DNA from: Bradyrhizobium sp. LLZ17 | GTDB lineage: Bacteria; Pseudomonadota; Alphaproteobacteria; Rhizobiales; Xanthobacteraceae | Reading direction: 5' to 3' | DNA length: 64,000 nt | Assembly: GCF_041200145.1 (NCBI RefSeq) | Contig: NZ_CP165734.1 | Coordinates: 3,224,001 to 3,288,000, forward strand | Shown: positions 1-8,736 of the stretch, piece by piece | Layout: the number at the start of each line of letters is the position of its first letter | How positions within the stretch are numbered: the stretch's first letter is position 1 | Position numbers and translations under genes: made by a program | Notes under the pieces: model-generated | Told to the model about the DNA's origin: nothing | What the model saw: the letters and a program-made list of their open reading frames with translations, nothing else | Database searches by the model: none

Positions 1-764
1 ATGCCGTGTCGGCCGGCCCAGGCGCCGCCGACCGCGAAATTGAGGTCGACATGGGCGGGCGGCCCGAGCTGCCCGTCGTTGCGCTTCCACTGGTACATCC
101 GCGTGTAGACCAGCTTGCCGTCCCAGAACATGGAAATCCGGTCTGGCGCCCACACGAATCCAACGATGTGCCAGCCGAGATTGAGATCCTCGCTGGCGTA
201 CATGTTCTGGTATTTGAGCAGGAAATCCTTGTCGACATAGGTGTATTGCTTTTCGTTAAACGGAGCCACAACGTTCGAATGCAGCGAGTTCGCCTTATCC
301 TCGACTCCGTTGATGACATATTCGAAGATATCGATTTCGGGCGGATGCCAGGTCTTGCCGTCGATGTCGTAGTCGGCCTCGAGCCAGAACGCGGGCCATA
401 CGCCTTTCGCGTTCGGCAGAAACACCCTCGCCTCGTAGTAACCATAATAGAAGGTCCGATGGCTTCGAATCATTGCGGATCCGAATAGGTCACCCCCCTC
501 CATCTTCTTGGCAACCAAGCTAAGCACGCCATTGGACAGGATGTGACTGTCGCGATAACGCTCCTTCTCATCATTGAAATGGTCCATAGTTTCGTTGTTA
601 TAGATGTAACGCGTGGCCCATTTGTTACGGTCCAGCTTGTCGCCATCAAACTCGTCCGAAAATACAAGTTCCCACCCAGACGACCACGCCGATTTTGTGG
701 GCAGAATGGCGCAAACCATCAGCAGGAGCCCGAGACTTGCTTTACCAGTTTTGCCGAGCATCAT
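1..764 (-). CDS. GH16 family beta-glycanase, secreted (3' end outside window)
   Basis: I read this by translating the minus strand from an ATG at 764; it stays open to base 1, so the C-terminus is missing. A second ATG follows at once (761). GGAGG lies 9 bases upstream of 764. The first ~28 residues look like a signal peptide. The rest reads as a glycoside hydrolase 16 fold: WELVFSDEFDG near residue 31, a WPAFWL strand near 123, and the GH16 active-site motif E-I-D-I-F-E at 143-148 (nucleophile E143, acid/base E148 by family rule). GH16 enzymes such as ExoK cleave beta-glucans. Beside an EPS locus it may trim or release the polymer; the substrate is inferred only. Confidence 0.85.
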   Translation of the reverse strand, partial: MMLGKTGKASLGLLLMVCAILPTKSAWSSGWELVFSDEFDGDKLDRNKWATRYIYNNETMDHFNDEKERYRDSHILSNGVLSLVAKKMEGGDLFGSAMIRSHRTFYYGYYEARVFLPNAKGVWPAFWLEADYDIDGKTWHPPEIDIFEYVINGVEDKANSLHSNVVAPFNEKQYTYVDKDFLLKYQNMYASEDLNLGWHIVGFVWAPDRISMFWDGKLVYTRMYQWKRNDGQLGPPAHVDLNFAVGGAWAGRHG

Positions 765-975
765 TCAGAAATGCCTCCAAAGTTGGACGTGATTTGCGAT
801 CCGCTCTACAGTCCGTCGATCAGGGGTGTCTAATCAAATTCTCCTACATTGACAGGCTTTAAGCGCTCGTTCAGGTTGCTTGCGAGGGGCGTGGGCTGGT
901 TCATATACAGTTCGATAGGCTTTCAGGTCGAAACCGTTCCTGAGGGGACGTGACTCAGCTCCTTTGAGGCAACCG

Positions 976-1776
976 GTGAAAAACGACATTGTTATTCCTG
1001 CGTTCATAATCAATCTCGATCGCGATGTCGCGCGGTGGCAAACCATGTCGGATGCGCTCGGTAGTTTTGGCATTCCTTACCAACGGGTCCGCGCCATTGA
1101 CGCCCGCAAGCGAATTAGCCTCATTCGTCGCGTTGTACGGCGGGATTTCGTCTACGCTCCAGCACGCCGCGATCTGACGGATGCGGAAGTCGGGTGCTAT
1201 CTCTCCCATCTTGCCGCACTGAAGCGCATGATCAGGCAAAGGCTGCCGGTCGCCATGATCTTCGAAGACGACGTAGTCTTCGATTCTGACTTTTCAAATT
1301 TCTACCATCGCGACCTTACGAAGTTCCTGACCGCCACCGACATTGTCAAGTTCGAAGGCATTCACTATCCGCATACGTCCAGGTCGGGAATCGAAATTGC
1401 AACTGGAACGACGGGGCGCCTACTCCTGCGCATGAGACCGACCCTGGGCGCGGCCGCTTACGCCGTAACTAGGAAAGGCGCACTCGCCCTGCTCAAGGCT
1501 GCGTCGGTTCCGGATCGTCCCTTCGACCATAAGCTCGCATACTATGACCGTCACTGGGTCGATTATGCCGAAACGGAGCCCTTTTTAGCGCGTCAAGCGT
1601 CATATGCGAGCAATCTCGAGGATGAACGAAAAATCCATGACTTAAGCGGGCTTCGCCTGCGCTTGAGCCAACTCCGGACTAGTGTCAGCGCTCCCAAACG
1701 AGCTGCCGCCCGTTTCATCTACCTCGCAAAGCTTGTAATCAAGCAAAGGCTGCGCAGATCGAGATCCTGCCCCTAA
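976..1776 (+). CDS. Glycosyltransferase family 25
   Basis: The protein is about 266 residues and resembles the family 25 LPS/EPS glycosyltransferases: an early INLDRD strand, RVRAIDA, then EVGCYLSHLAALK and the acidic FEDDVVF motif expected for nucleotide-sugar/metal binding. I chose GTG at 976 because GAGG at 966-969 sits six bases upstream; a TTG at 964 would add four residues but has no comparable ribosome site. It is the first plus-strand gene of the EPS run and is divergent from the GH16 gene. The tail is basic (RRSRSCP end) and has no clear membrane segment. Donor and acceptor sugars are unknown. Confidence 0.8.
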   Translation: MKNDIVIPAFIINLDRDVARWQTMSDALGSFGIPYQRVRAIDARKRISLIRRVVRRDFVYAPARRDLTDAEVGCYLSHLAALKRMIRQRLPVAMIFEDDVVFDSDFSNFYHRDLTKFLTATDIVKFEGIHYPHTSRSGIEIATGTTGRLLLRMRPTLGAAAYAVTRKGALALLKAASVPDRPFDHKLAYYDRHWVDYAETEPFLARQASYASNLEDERKIHDLSGLRLRLSQLRTSVSAPKRAAARFIYLAKLVIKQRLRRSRSCP

Positions 1777-1821
1777 CTGAACTGGCAGCCTGTGTACCTC
1801 TAGAAGGTCAAGACAGAATCG

Positions 1822-3084
1822 ATGAAGAAAGTACTCTGGATCTGCGGCCGGCTGCCGACACCGCTGTTTAGCGGCGACGCGCTCTATTCCGCCGGGCTCT
1901 TGAAGGCGCTCGCGATGACAGGCGATGCGGCCATCACGGTGGTCGGTACGCGCAGAACGCAGCAGGCTCTCGACGATCGTACCCTCGGCCTGCCGAACAC
2001 AATGTGTTTCGATTCACCTCCTTTTCGTCCGTCGGGCATTTCAAGCCTCCTGACGCGCTTGCCGAGAGACGCCTACAACCTCGGCACTGCCGAAGTTGCA
2101 CGGACGCTGGCGCAATTGACGGAGCAGCGATGGGACTGGATCGTCATCGACCACGCCTACTCCTCCGGCCTGCTACCGCTCATCTTGCAGGCCCGGAAAC
2201 ATGCGTCGATCTGCTACGTCGCCCATAATGCAGAAGGAAAAATCCGACCTGAAATCGCGCGGCACTTCGGCAACCCCTTGCGGCGCATCGTGATGGGTCT
2301 CGACGCTGAAAAGTACCGAAGGCTGGAGAACAGGATTTTGGAGGTGGCCGATGCCGTCATATGCATTACCGAGAGCGATGCTGTCTATTTCAAACAGCTA
2401 ACGAAAAGCATCCATGTCGCTCCTCCGGTCTATCTGGGCCATGCGAATCCGGCCCGCAGCATCGAAGCGAGCTGCCCTCGGTCGCTGCTCCTGTTGGGGG
2501 AGTTCGAGTGGATCGCAAAACAGAAGAATTTGGAATTGATCGTGGAGGCGCTTCTCCCCAGCCTGAAACAGCTTGGCGTAACGCTCGACGTGGTCGGCAG
2601 TGTTTCGCAGGCGATCAGGAATCGGTACGCCCATGACGGATCCAACCTCAACTTTCATGGACGCGTCGCTGACATTTCGCCCTTTCTTCGCGGCTCCCGC
2701 GGAGGCCTCGTGGCCGACTTGCTGGGCGGAGGGTTCAAGCTCAAAGTGATGGACTATGCGTTCGAGAGACTACCGATCTTTGGCATCAGGCAAGCGCTGG
2801 CGGGCACCACCAGCGAGGAACAATCCGCGATGTTCCTCGCTGACGATCTGGGCAATCTGGCCGCAACTATCGCTCGCTACATCGATGATCTCGGCGCACT
2901 GAACCGCAATCAGGACGCACTCTTCAGACTGTTTTCCGACCGGTTCGGACCCGCGGCCGGTATCGCACGCGCGAGAAGTATATTCTCGCTGAAGGAGCCC
3001 CAACACCCCTTCGATAGCGCGCATCATTCCGAGAAGGAGTTCGTCGAATCAGACGATACATTGCCCAGCGACCGGAGGCATTGA
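1822..3084 (+). CDS. Glycosyltransferase, GT4-like (GT-B fold)
   Basis: This 420-residue protein has the N-terminal layout of GT-B glycosyltransferases: a hydrophobic first strand (KKVLWICGRLPTP), a loop with a small-residue motif (FSGDALYSAGLL), then a C-terminal half with a LLLLGEFEW strand, FHGRVADISPFLRG, and a GGGFKLKVMDYAF segment where GT4 enzymes place the donor-binding E-x7-E helix. The canonical acidic pair is not obvious, so donor use is uncertain. Its TGA (3082-3084) abuts the next ATG at 3085 and a GGAGG lies just before, so it is probably co-translated with the membrane protein that follows. Confidence 0.8.
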   Translation: MKKVLWICGRLPTPLFSGDALYSAGLLKALAMTGDAAITVVGTRRTQQALDDRTLGLPNTMCFDSPPFRPSGISSLLTRLPRDAYNLGTAEVARTLAQLTEQRWDWIVIDHAYSSGLLPLILQARKHASICYVAHNAEGKIRPEIARHFGNPLRRIVMGLDAEKYRRLENRILEVADAVICITESDAVYFKQLTKSIHVAPPVYLGHANPARSIEASCPRSLLLLGEFEWIAKQKNLELIVEALLPSLKQLGVTLDVVGSVSQAIRNRYAHDGSNLNFHGRVADISPFLRGSRGGLVADLLGGGFKLKVMDYAFERLPIFGIRQALAGTTSEEQSAMFLADDLGNLAATIARYIDDLGALNRNQDALFRLFSDRFGPAAGIARARSIFSLKEPQHPFDSAHHSEKEFVESDDTLPSDRRH

Positions 3085-4371
3085 ATGAGTTCGACGACCG
3101 CCCCCCCAGCTGACAGTCCAACCGCGCCGATCATCGATTATCAACCGATCACCGAGCTTACCGGGACGGGAAGAGCCGTCGTCTGGTTCTCAATAGTGTC
3201 CTTCTTCTTCCTCACTCAGATAGCCTACAATATCGGCGAGTTTCCGGTTGCAGTGGACCTGATCTCCTACGCGGTGTTCACCGCGTATCTCGTCACGTCG
3301 GGAAATGCCGCTCTGAGTGTTCCTTCCGCTTATCTGCTCGTGTGCCTCGTTGGATTGGGGGGCTTCCGCATTCCCTTTTCGACCTCCTCCAGTTCTTGGA
3401 GTTCGCTGCTGCTGCTTTGCTCTCTCTACGTACCATTCTTGTTTCGCTTGGTAAGACGACCTCAACTCCGGCCGGTCGCGGATTACATCATCGCTGTCTA
3501 TGTAACGGTTGCCTCCGTAATAGCTGCGGTTGGCTTGGTACAATTGGTATTGGTCAACGCCGCTAAGATGTCGACCCTGACCAACATCTACTACGTACTT
3601 CCCGACGCAATTCGCGGTGCAGGCCATTACACCCGTTTCCGAGAAGATTCCGGGATCACCAAAGCGAACGGATTCTTCCTTCGCGAGTCCGCTGACCTTT
3701 CCTTGGTGACCGCGTTGGCTATTCTCCTCGAGTACCAATCGAGAAGGCGACTCGCTACCCTCGTGCTGCTCGGAGCCGGTCTGCTGGCGTCGCTGTCAGG
3801 CTCCGGACTGGTCGCTTTGGCCGCAGCCTTCCTGCTCCCGAAATCCCTGAGCCGAGTGCCCCTGTTCGTCGCCCTTGCCGCAGGCCTGGCCCTGGTTCTC
3901 ATAGTGCTCTACAGCCTTGATAGTCCCGTTCTCAACTTGTGGTTTGGTCGCCTTTCCGAGTTCGGGCAGACGGGGACGAGCGCCTATGCCCGCTTCCAGG
4001 CCCCGATGGACATGATCGAGCGCAGCTTTGACAAGGGAATCCTGACCACCTGGTTCGGCAGCGGTGCAGGCAGTTTCTTTCGTGACCTTGCGACCGCCCA
4101 CTTTAAATATGAGGTCGCCGATCCGACTTGGGCCAAGCTGATTTATGAATATGGCATCATCGGCTTCATCCTGCTGCTAGCCCTTTTCCTGCTGCGGCTC
4201 TACTCGAGCTCGGCCCCAATAGAGGTTTGCAATTTTTTCCTTCTGAGCTGGATCAGCTTCTCTTTGGTACTGAAACCCGGGTATGCTCTGATAATCTGGC
4301 TCTTGACCCTGGTGCCATCAATGTCTGGTCCAACAGGCGGCGGAGGTCAGGCAAAATACGACGCGAAATGA
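3085..4371 (+). CDS. O-antigen ligase/polymerase (Wzy)-like membrane protein
   Basis: The 428-residue protein is strongly hydrophobic, with roughly ten predicted helices after a polar N-terminus of ~30 residues. The late segment WFGSGAGSFF followed by a WAKLIYEYGIIGF helix is the signature layout of the O-antigen ligase/Wzy family, which polymerises or transfers lipid-linked glycans on the periplasmic face. It is the first of three such proteins in this locus (see 14689 and 26247). The stop overlaps the next start as ATGA, indicating translational coupling with the following GT2 gene. Whether it acts as polymerase or ligase cannot be told from sequence. Confidence 0.8.
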   Translation: MSSTTAPPADSPTAPIIDYQPITELTGTGRAVVWFSIVSFFFLTQIAYNIGEFPVAVDLISYAVFTAYLVTSGNAALSVPSAYLLVCLVGLGGFRIPFSTSSSSWSSLLLLCSLYVPFLFRLVRRPQLRPVADYIIAVYVTVASVIAAVGLVQLVLVNAAKMSTLTNIYYVLPDAIRGAGHYTRFREDSGITKANGFFLRESADLSLVTALAILLEYQSRRRLATLVLLGAGLLASLSGSGLVALAAAFLLPKSLSRVPLFVALAAGLALVLIVLYSLDSPVLNLWFGRLSEFGQTGTSAYARFQAPMDMIERSFDKGILTTWFGSGAGSFFRDLATAHFKYEVADPTWAKLIYEYGIIGFILLLALFLLRLYSSSAPIEVCNFFLLSWISFSLVLKPGYALIIWLLTLVPSMSGPTGGGGQAKYDAK

Positions 4372-5432
4372 CACAAATGACGCCCGCCCAGACCATCAGT
4401 GTGATCATCACGAACTACAACTACGACCATTATGTCGGGGTTGCCATCAATAGCGTCATAGCCCAGACCCGCCAGGCTGACGAGATCATCGTAATTGACG
4501 ATGGGTCCACCGATCAATCGCGCGAACGGATCGACTCCTACGGCACCAAGATCCGCGCGGTGTTTCAAGAAAACCAGGGCATCAAGAAGGTCTCCAACAC
4601 CGGCTATGAAATCAGCGGAGGCTCGATTGTCTTGTATCTCGACGCAGACGACGTGCTTTATCCGAATGCGCTCGAATTGATTGAACGGTCCTTCAAACCT
4701 GGCGTGGCCAAGGTCCAGTTCGACCTGGATGTCATCGATCGGTGCGGAAATTTCGCGGGCCGCCGCTTCTGCAATTTCTCCGATGACACCAGCGAAGAAA
4801 GTGTTGCAAAATCGTTCGCGGCAACCGGCACTTACCTTTGGCCCGTGACCTCAGGCAATGCCTATTCGCGTGACTTTCTGAGCAGGGTCATGCCCCTGAC
4901 ACCACCGGAATCGCACGACGGGGTTCTGAACACGGTCGCACCACTTTATGGCCGAGTGATTACGATCGTTCAGCCGCTCGGACAGTATCGCATCCACTCC
5001 CGAAACATCAGTCGCAGCAACGAAACGGGACAAACCGCGGCTATTCCTCAATTCGCACGGCGGATTGGAATTAGAAAGCAGGAATTTGATGTCCTGCGCG
5101 AGCACGCTGCTGCACTAGGCGCAACGCTACCTCAAGGCGACCTGCTGGAAAACGAACTGGTGTTCGTCAATTATCGTCTAATGGCGCGCAAAATGCGGGA
5201 CGAAGACGCGCAAGACGCGCCTCGAACGCTCTGGAATTTGTGGCGCGCCGGCGCATCGTGCATCCTGAAAAGTCCCATTACCTTCCGTGCACGCAGCAAG
5301 CACCTTCTCTGGATTACCTGCTTGGCGCTTGCACCAACAAGCTTTGCGCGCCAAATGATCCGCCTCCGGTACAATCGCATGCACATGCTGACGAACTTTC
5401 GCAGGCTCGGCCGCGCCAGATCTTTTGCATAG
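4368..5432 (+). CDS. Glycosyltransferase family 2
   Basis: The protein is about 354 residues and begins with a classic GT-A/GT2 core: SVIITNYNYDHYVG, then EIIVIDDGSTD and a DADD metal motif (LYLDADDVLYP near residue 90). I start it at ATG 4368, which overlaps the stop of the membrane protein; the open frame upstream lies inside that gene. A second ATG at 4377 is possible. The C-terminal ~120 residues are basic and may sit at the membrane. It is a recognisable paralogue of the broken GT2 gene at 5542-6598, sharing the SGNAY motif and the downstream arrangement, and the two are convergent. Confidence 0.85.
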   Translation: MTQMTPAQTISVIITNYNYDHYVGVAINSVIAQTRQADEIIVIDDGSTDQSRERIDSYGTKIRAVFQENQGIKKVSNTGYEISGGSIVLYLDADDVLYPNALELIERSFKPGVAKVQFDLDVIDRCGNFAGRRFCNFSDDTSEESVAKSFAATGTYLWPVTSGNAYSRDFLSRVMPLTPPESHDGVLNTVAPLYGRVITIVQPLGQYRIHSRNISRSNETGQTAAIPQFARRIGIRKQEFDVLREHAAALGATLPQGDLLENELVFVNYRLMARKMRDEDAQDAPRTLWNLWRAGASCILKSPITFRARSKHLLWITCLALAPTSFARQMIRLRYNRMHMLTNFRRLGRARSFA

Positions 5433-5541
5433 AAAGTTCACGCCGGTTCAGGAGCTCTCTCGCGAAGCGCCCGTCATAGCTCAAAGAGAGCGGTTCGCAC
5501 GGATAACGCCGAGGCGGCAAGACGGCGGGCATCCCCGCGGC

Positions 5542-6598
5542 TCATCGTGCCATCCGAAACAACTTTAGCGCTTGTCTGATCCATTTTGGCCGCTGAGCGG
5601 AGGCGTACCGCCAGCTTATGAGGGTGCGGCGGAACAATGGCGGGCTGAGCAGCACGCCAACGATCCACAACAGGATCGAGGCGCGCTGAGCGAAAGAGAA
5701 TCCTTGCGAATACCCAAATGATCTGCATCCATCGATCAGGATGCCAGCCGCGCTATCCTGCTTGATTGGATGAATGTCCGGGCGCAGGGTATAGGACGCG
5801 GTACGAAGACAGACATATATCAGGTTTCGATTCAGCGCCTCAGGCGCCACGTGCAGGTCCGCGCTGCTTGCGATCTCCGTGAAGAATTTATGACGCCGAC
5901 GGGCGAGGTCGATCTCGCGCGCGAAACGCTCGTCGTCGAGTTGAAGGAACGCGCCATGGTTCAGGCCGTGCACCCGATAATCGACCAGCGGTTTGGTGAT
6001 GGTTATGACATCGCCGCAGGCTGGCGCCGCGGCAAGAAGATAGCTGTCCGGCGCCCGATCGACGAAGTCAGACTTGAAGCTGAACACGCGGTCAACAAGC
6101 CAGCGCGGATAAGCGTTCCCAGATCCTGGCGGGGTCGGATACGCGCCGGTCGTAGTTACCCAAGTCCGGACGTCCTCAGGGCTCGGATGCATGAAATACT
6201 GCGGCAGGATGCCTCCCGTCGGTTTGCCCTTGGCGTCCACAACGCGCATCTGGAACTGATATTTGCTGGCCTTCGCTGACCAGACCTTTGCAATTTCACC
6301 CATCACATCCGGATGCAGCGCGTCATCAGAATCAAGAAAAATCACCACATTGCCGGAACATCGCCGAAAACCGTTCACGCAGGAGGGCATTTGGCCGGCA
6401 TTTGCTTGGCTGATCAGGGTGATCCTGTCGCCATAGGCCTTCAGTACCTCAAGCGAGTTATCCGTCGATCCATCATCAACCACGATGACTTCGACCGACG
6501 GCCAGCAGAATCTCGAGCGCACTCTGGACGGCAGATCCCACATATTCGGCATAGTTGTGATTTGGAATTATCACGGACAGCGCCAGTTCGTTAGCCAC
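5542..6598 (-). pseudogene. Glycosyltransferase family 2, frame-broken
   Basis: A GTG start at 6598, preceded by GAGGAG and GAGG, opens the frame LALSVIIPNHNYAEYVGSAV, the usual GT2 N-terminus, but it stops soon after. The rest of the protein (PSVEVIVVDDGSTD, FLDSDDALHPD, SGNAYPRW) continues in another frame from about 6504 down to 5542. The switch falls in the seven bases 6505-6511, where two codons would be expected between Leu-Glu and Trp-Pro, so one extra base is the simplest reading. Either the gene is a recent pseudogene or the base is a sequencing error. It is divergent from the FkbH-like gene and resembles the GT2 at 4368. Confidence 0.7.
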
Positions 6599-6778
6599 GT
6601 CGCCTCGTCTCCTCGCCCAAAATTGCATCAATCGATCGATGTATCGGTGTGGACATGCTGCCGTAGTTCCGACTGCCATGAAACTGTCGAAATAGGGATA
6701 GACATTGCAGTTAAGATAAAGAAAAAGGGGGGACGCGACCGAAGTTGGGCAAAGATGTAGCCGACAAGAGGGGCGACC

Positions 6779-8698
6779 GTGTCTGTAGAACTCTATCGAG
6801 AACTCGCCTGGCTTCCAAAGCCGCCTCCTGATTTCTCGCCTCGCTGCCAAGAATTGGCGAAAGATGCCGCCGACCTCGGCAAGAGAACCCGGCTTTTAGC
6901 GAACCACGCGCTCAACGAGCAACAATTATCGCGGTTGGGCCGAGCGATTCAATCGGCGCGACGGGGCGGCGTATCGCTGGCACCGCTGATCCCCTTTCGC
7001 CTCGGCCTGATAGGCAATGGCACACTCGATCTAATCGTCCCGGTTTTGGTAGCGACCGCTGCTCGTCACGGTTTTGCGCTCGAGTGTATCACTGCCGCCT
7101 ATGATCAATTTCTACAGGAGGCCTTGCAGCCCGATTCCACGCTGAACAAGGCGCGGCCGGATGCAGTCCTTCTCGCCATCGACCATCGCGGGTTTTCGTT
7201 GCAGCCCTGCCCGGGAAATGAGAGAGCTGCCTCCGCGTCGATCGATGCTGCGCTCGAACTTCTCGCTTCGATCCGTGCCGGCATCGCGCGAAACAGCGGC
7301 GCGCTCTGCATCGTGCAAACGCTGGCTGCGCCACCGGAAGGATTGTTCGGATCTTTTGATCGTGCGTTGAGCGGAACCACCCGAAATCTGGTTGATCGCA
7401 TCAATCCCAGGATCTGCGAATCGGTGTTGCAATCGACTGATATGCTGCTTGATGTGGCGGGCATCGCTGAGACGGTCGGACTGGCCGATTGGCACTCCCC
7501 CGCTGAGTGGAACTTGGCGAAATTGCCGTTCGCCGACGCCTACGTGCCGCTTTACGCCGAGCATGTGGCGCGGCTCATCGGCGCATTGCGCGGCAAGAGC
7601 CGTCGATGTCTTGTGCTCGACCTGGACAATACGGTTTGGGGAGGCGTGATCGGCGACGATGGGCTGGAAGGAATTCAGATCGCGCAAGGCGACGCCACCG
7701 GTGAAGCGTTTCTCTCGGTCCAGCAGCTTGCCCTTGGCTTGCGTGCACGCGGCGTAGTTCTGGCGGTCAGTTCGAAAAATACCGATGCCGTAGCCCGGCG
7801 GCCCTTCAAAGACCATCCCGACATGCTTCTCAAGGAGGATCATATCGCGGTCTTCCAGGCCAACTGGGATGACAAGGCGACCAACATACGCGCGATCGCA
7901 AAGGAACTGGCGCTGGGGCTGGATTCGCTGGTCTTTCTCGACGACAACCCAGTCGAGCGCGGCCTCATCCGAAGAGAGCTACCGGAGGTGGCAGTACCCG
8001 AGCTCGATAGCGATCCCGCTAGCTATGCACGCACGTTGGCCGCTGCCGGTTATTTCGAGGCCATAAACTTTTCCGACGAGGACCGCTCGCGTGCCGACAT
8101 GTATCAGGCCAACGCCCGCCGATTGACTCTGCAGGGTCAAACCACAGATCTTCGGTCCTACCTGCGATCCCTGGAAATGCGCATTGTCTTCGAATCCTTC
8201 GATCGTACCACAAGGGCGCGTGTCACCCAGCTCATCAACAAGAGCAACCAGTTCAATCTGACGACGCGTCGCTATACCGAATCTCAGGTTGAGCAGCTTG
8301 AGCAGGATCCAAATGCGATGACGCTGCACGTCCGGCTCTTTGACAGGTTTGGCGACAACGGCATCATCTGCGTGGTTATATGTCGTCTCTCCCGTCCAGA
8401 CACCTGGACGATCGACACCTGGCTGATGAGCTGTCGGGTGCTTGGCCGATGCGTGGAACAGGCGGTGCTGGCGGAACTTCTGCTTCGGGCGCGAGCAGCT
8501 AACGTGTCGACCCTGGAGGGCGTCTACCTTCCGACCGAACGAAACGAGATGGTTCGTGAACACTACGCCAGGCTTGGCTTCACACGGACCGAGGAAGGAG
8601 CTGACGGAAGCTCGCGATGGGAACTAAGCACCGATTTCGAACTCGGCGATCTGCCGATGACCGTCGAGCGTGAAAAATCCTCCTTAGAGCCCGTTTGA
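6779..8698 (+). CDS. FkbH-like HAD-family protein with C-terminal GNAT domain
   Basis: The 639-residue protein has three parts. Residues ~1-265 form the SGNH-like N-terminal region of long FkbH proteins. Residues ~275-460 form a HAD phosphatase core with D-L-D-N-T at 281-285 followed by WGGVIGDDG, then SSKNTD and FLDDNPVER. Residues ~480-620 look like a GNAT acyltransferase domain (LFDRFGDNG, REHYARLGF). Characterised FkbH proteins take glyceryl from 1,3-bisphosphoglycerate, remove the phosphate and load it on an acyl carrier protein. An ACP, an MBOAT and an SGNH protein follow, so an ACP-bound acyl donor for polysaccharide decoration is inferred. GTG start with GAGGGG just upstream. Confidence 0.88.
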   Translation: MSVELYRELAWLPKPPPDFSPRCQELAKDAADLGKRTRLLANHALNEQQLSRLGRAIQSARRGGVSLAPLIPFRLGLIGNGTLDLIVPVLVATAARHGFALECITAAYDQFLQEALQPDSTLNKARPDAVLLAIDHRGFSLQPCPGNERAASASIDAALELLASIRAGIARNSGALCIVQTLAAPPEGLFGSFDRALSGTTRNLVDRINPRICESVLQSTDMLLDVAGIAETVGLADWHSPAEWNLAKLPFADAYVPLYAEHVARLIGALRGKSRRCLVLDLDNTVWGGVIGDDGLEGIQIAQGDATGEAFLSVQQLALGLRARGVVLAVSSKNTDAVARRPFKDHPDMLLKEDHIAVFQANWDDKATNIRAIAKELALGLDSLVFLDDNPVERGLIRRELPEVAVPELDSDPASYARTLAAAGYFEAINFSDEDRSRADMYQANARRLTLQGQTTDLRSYLRSLEMRIVFESFDRTTRARVTQLINKSNQFNLTTRRYTESQVEQLEQDPNAMTLHVRLFDRFGDNGIICVVICRLSRPDTWTIDTWLMSCRVLGRCVEQAVLAELLLRARAANVSTLEGVYLPTERNEMVREHYARLGFTRTEEGADGSSRWELSTDFELGDLPMTVEREKSSLEPV

Positions 8699-8736
8699 TC
8701 CGACCAGCAACTAGGTTAGTGCGAGCCAACCCATCA

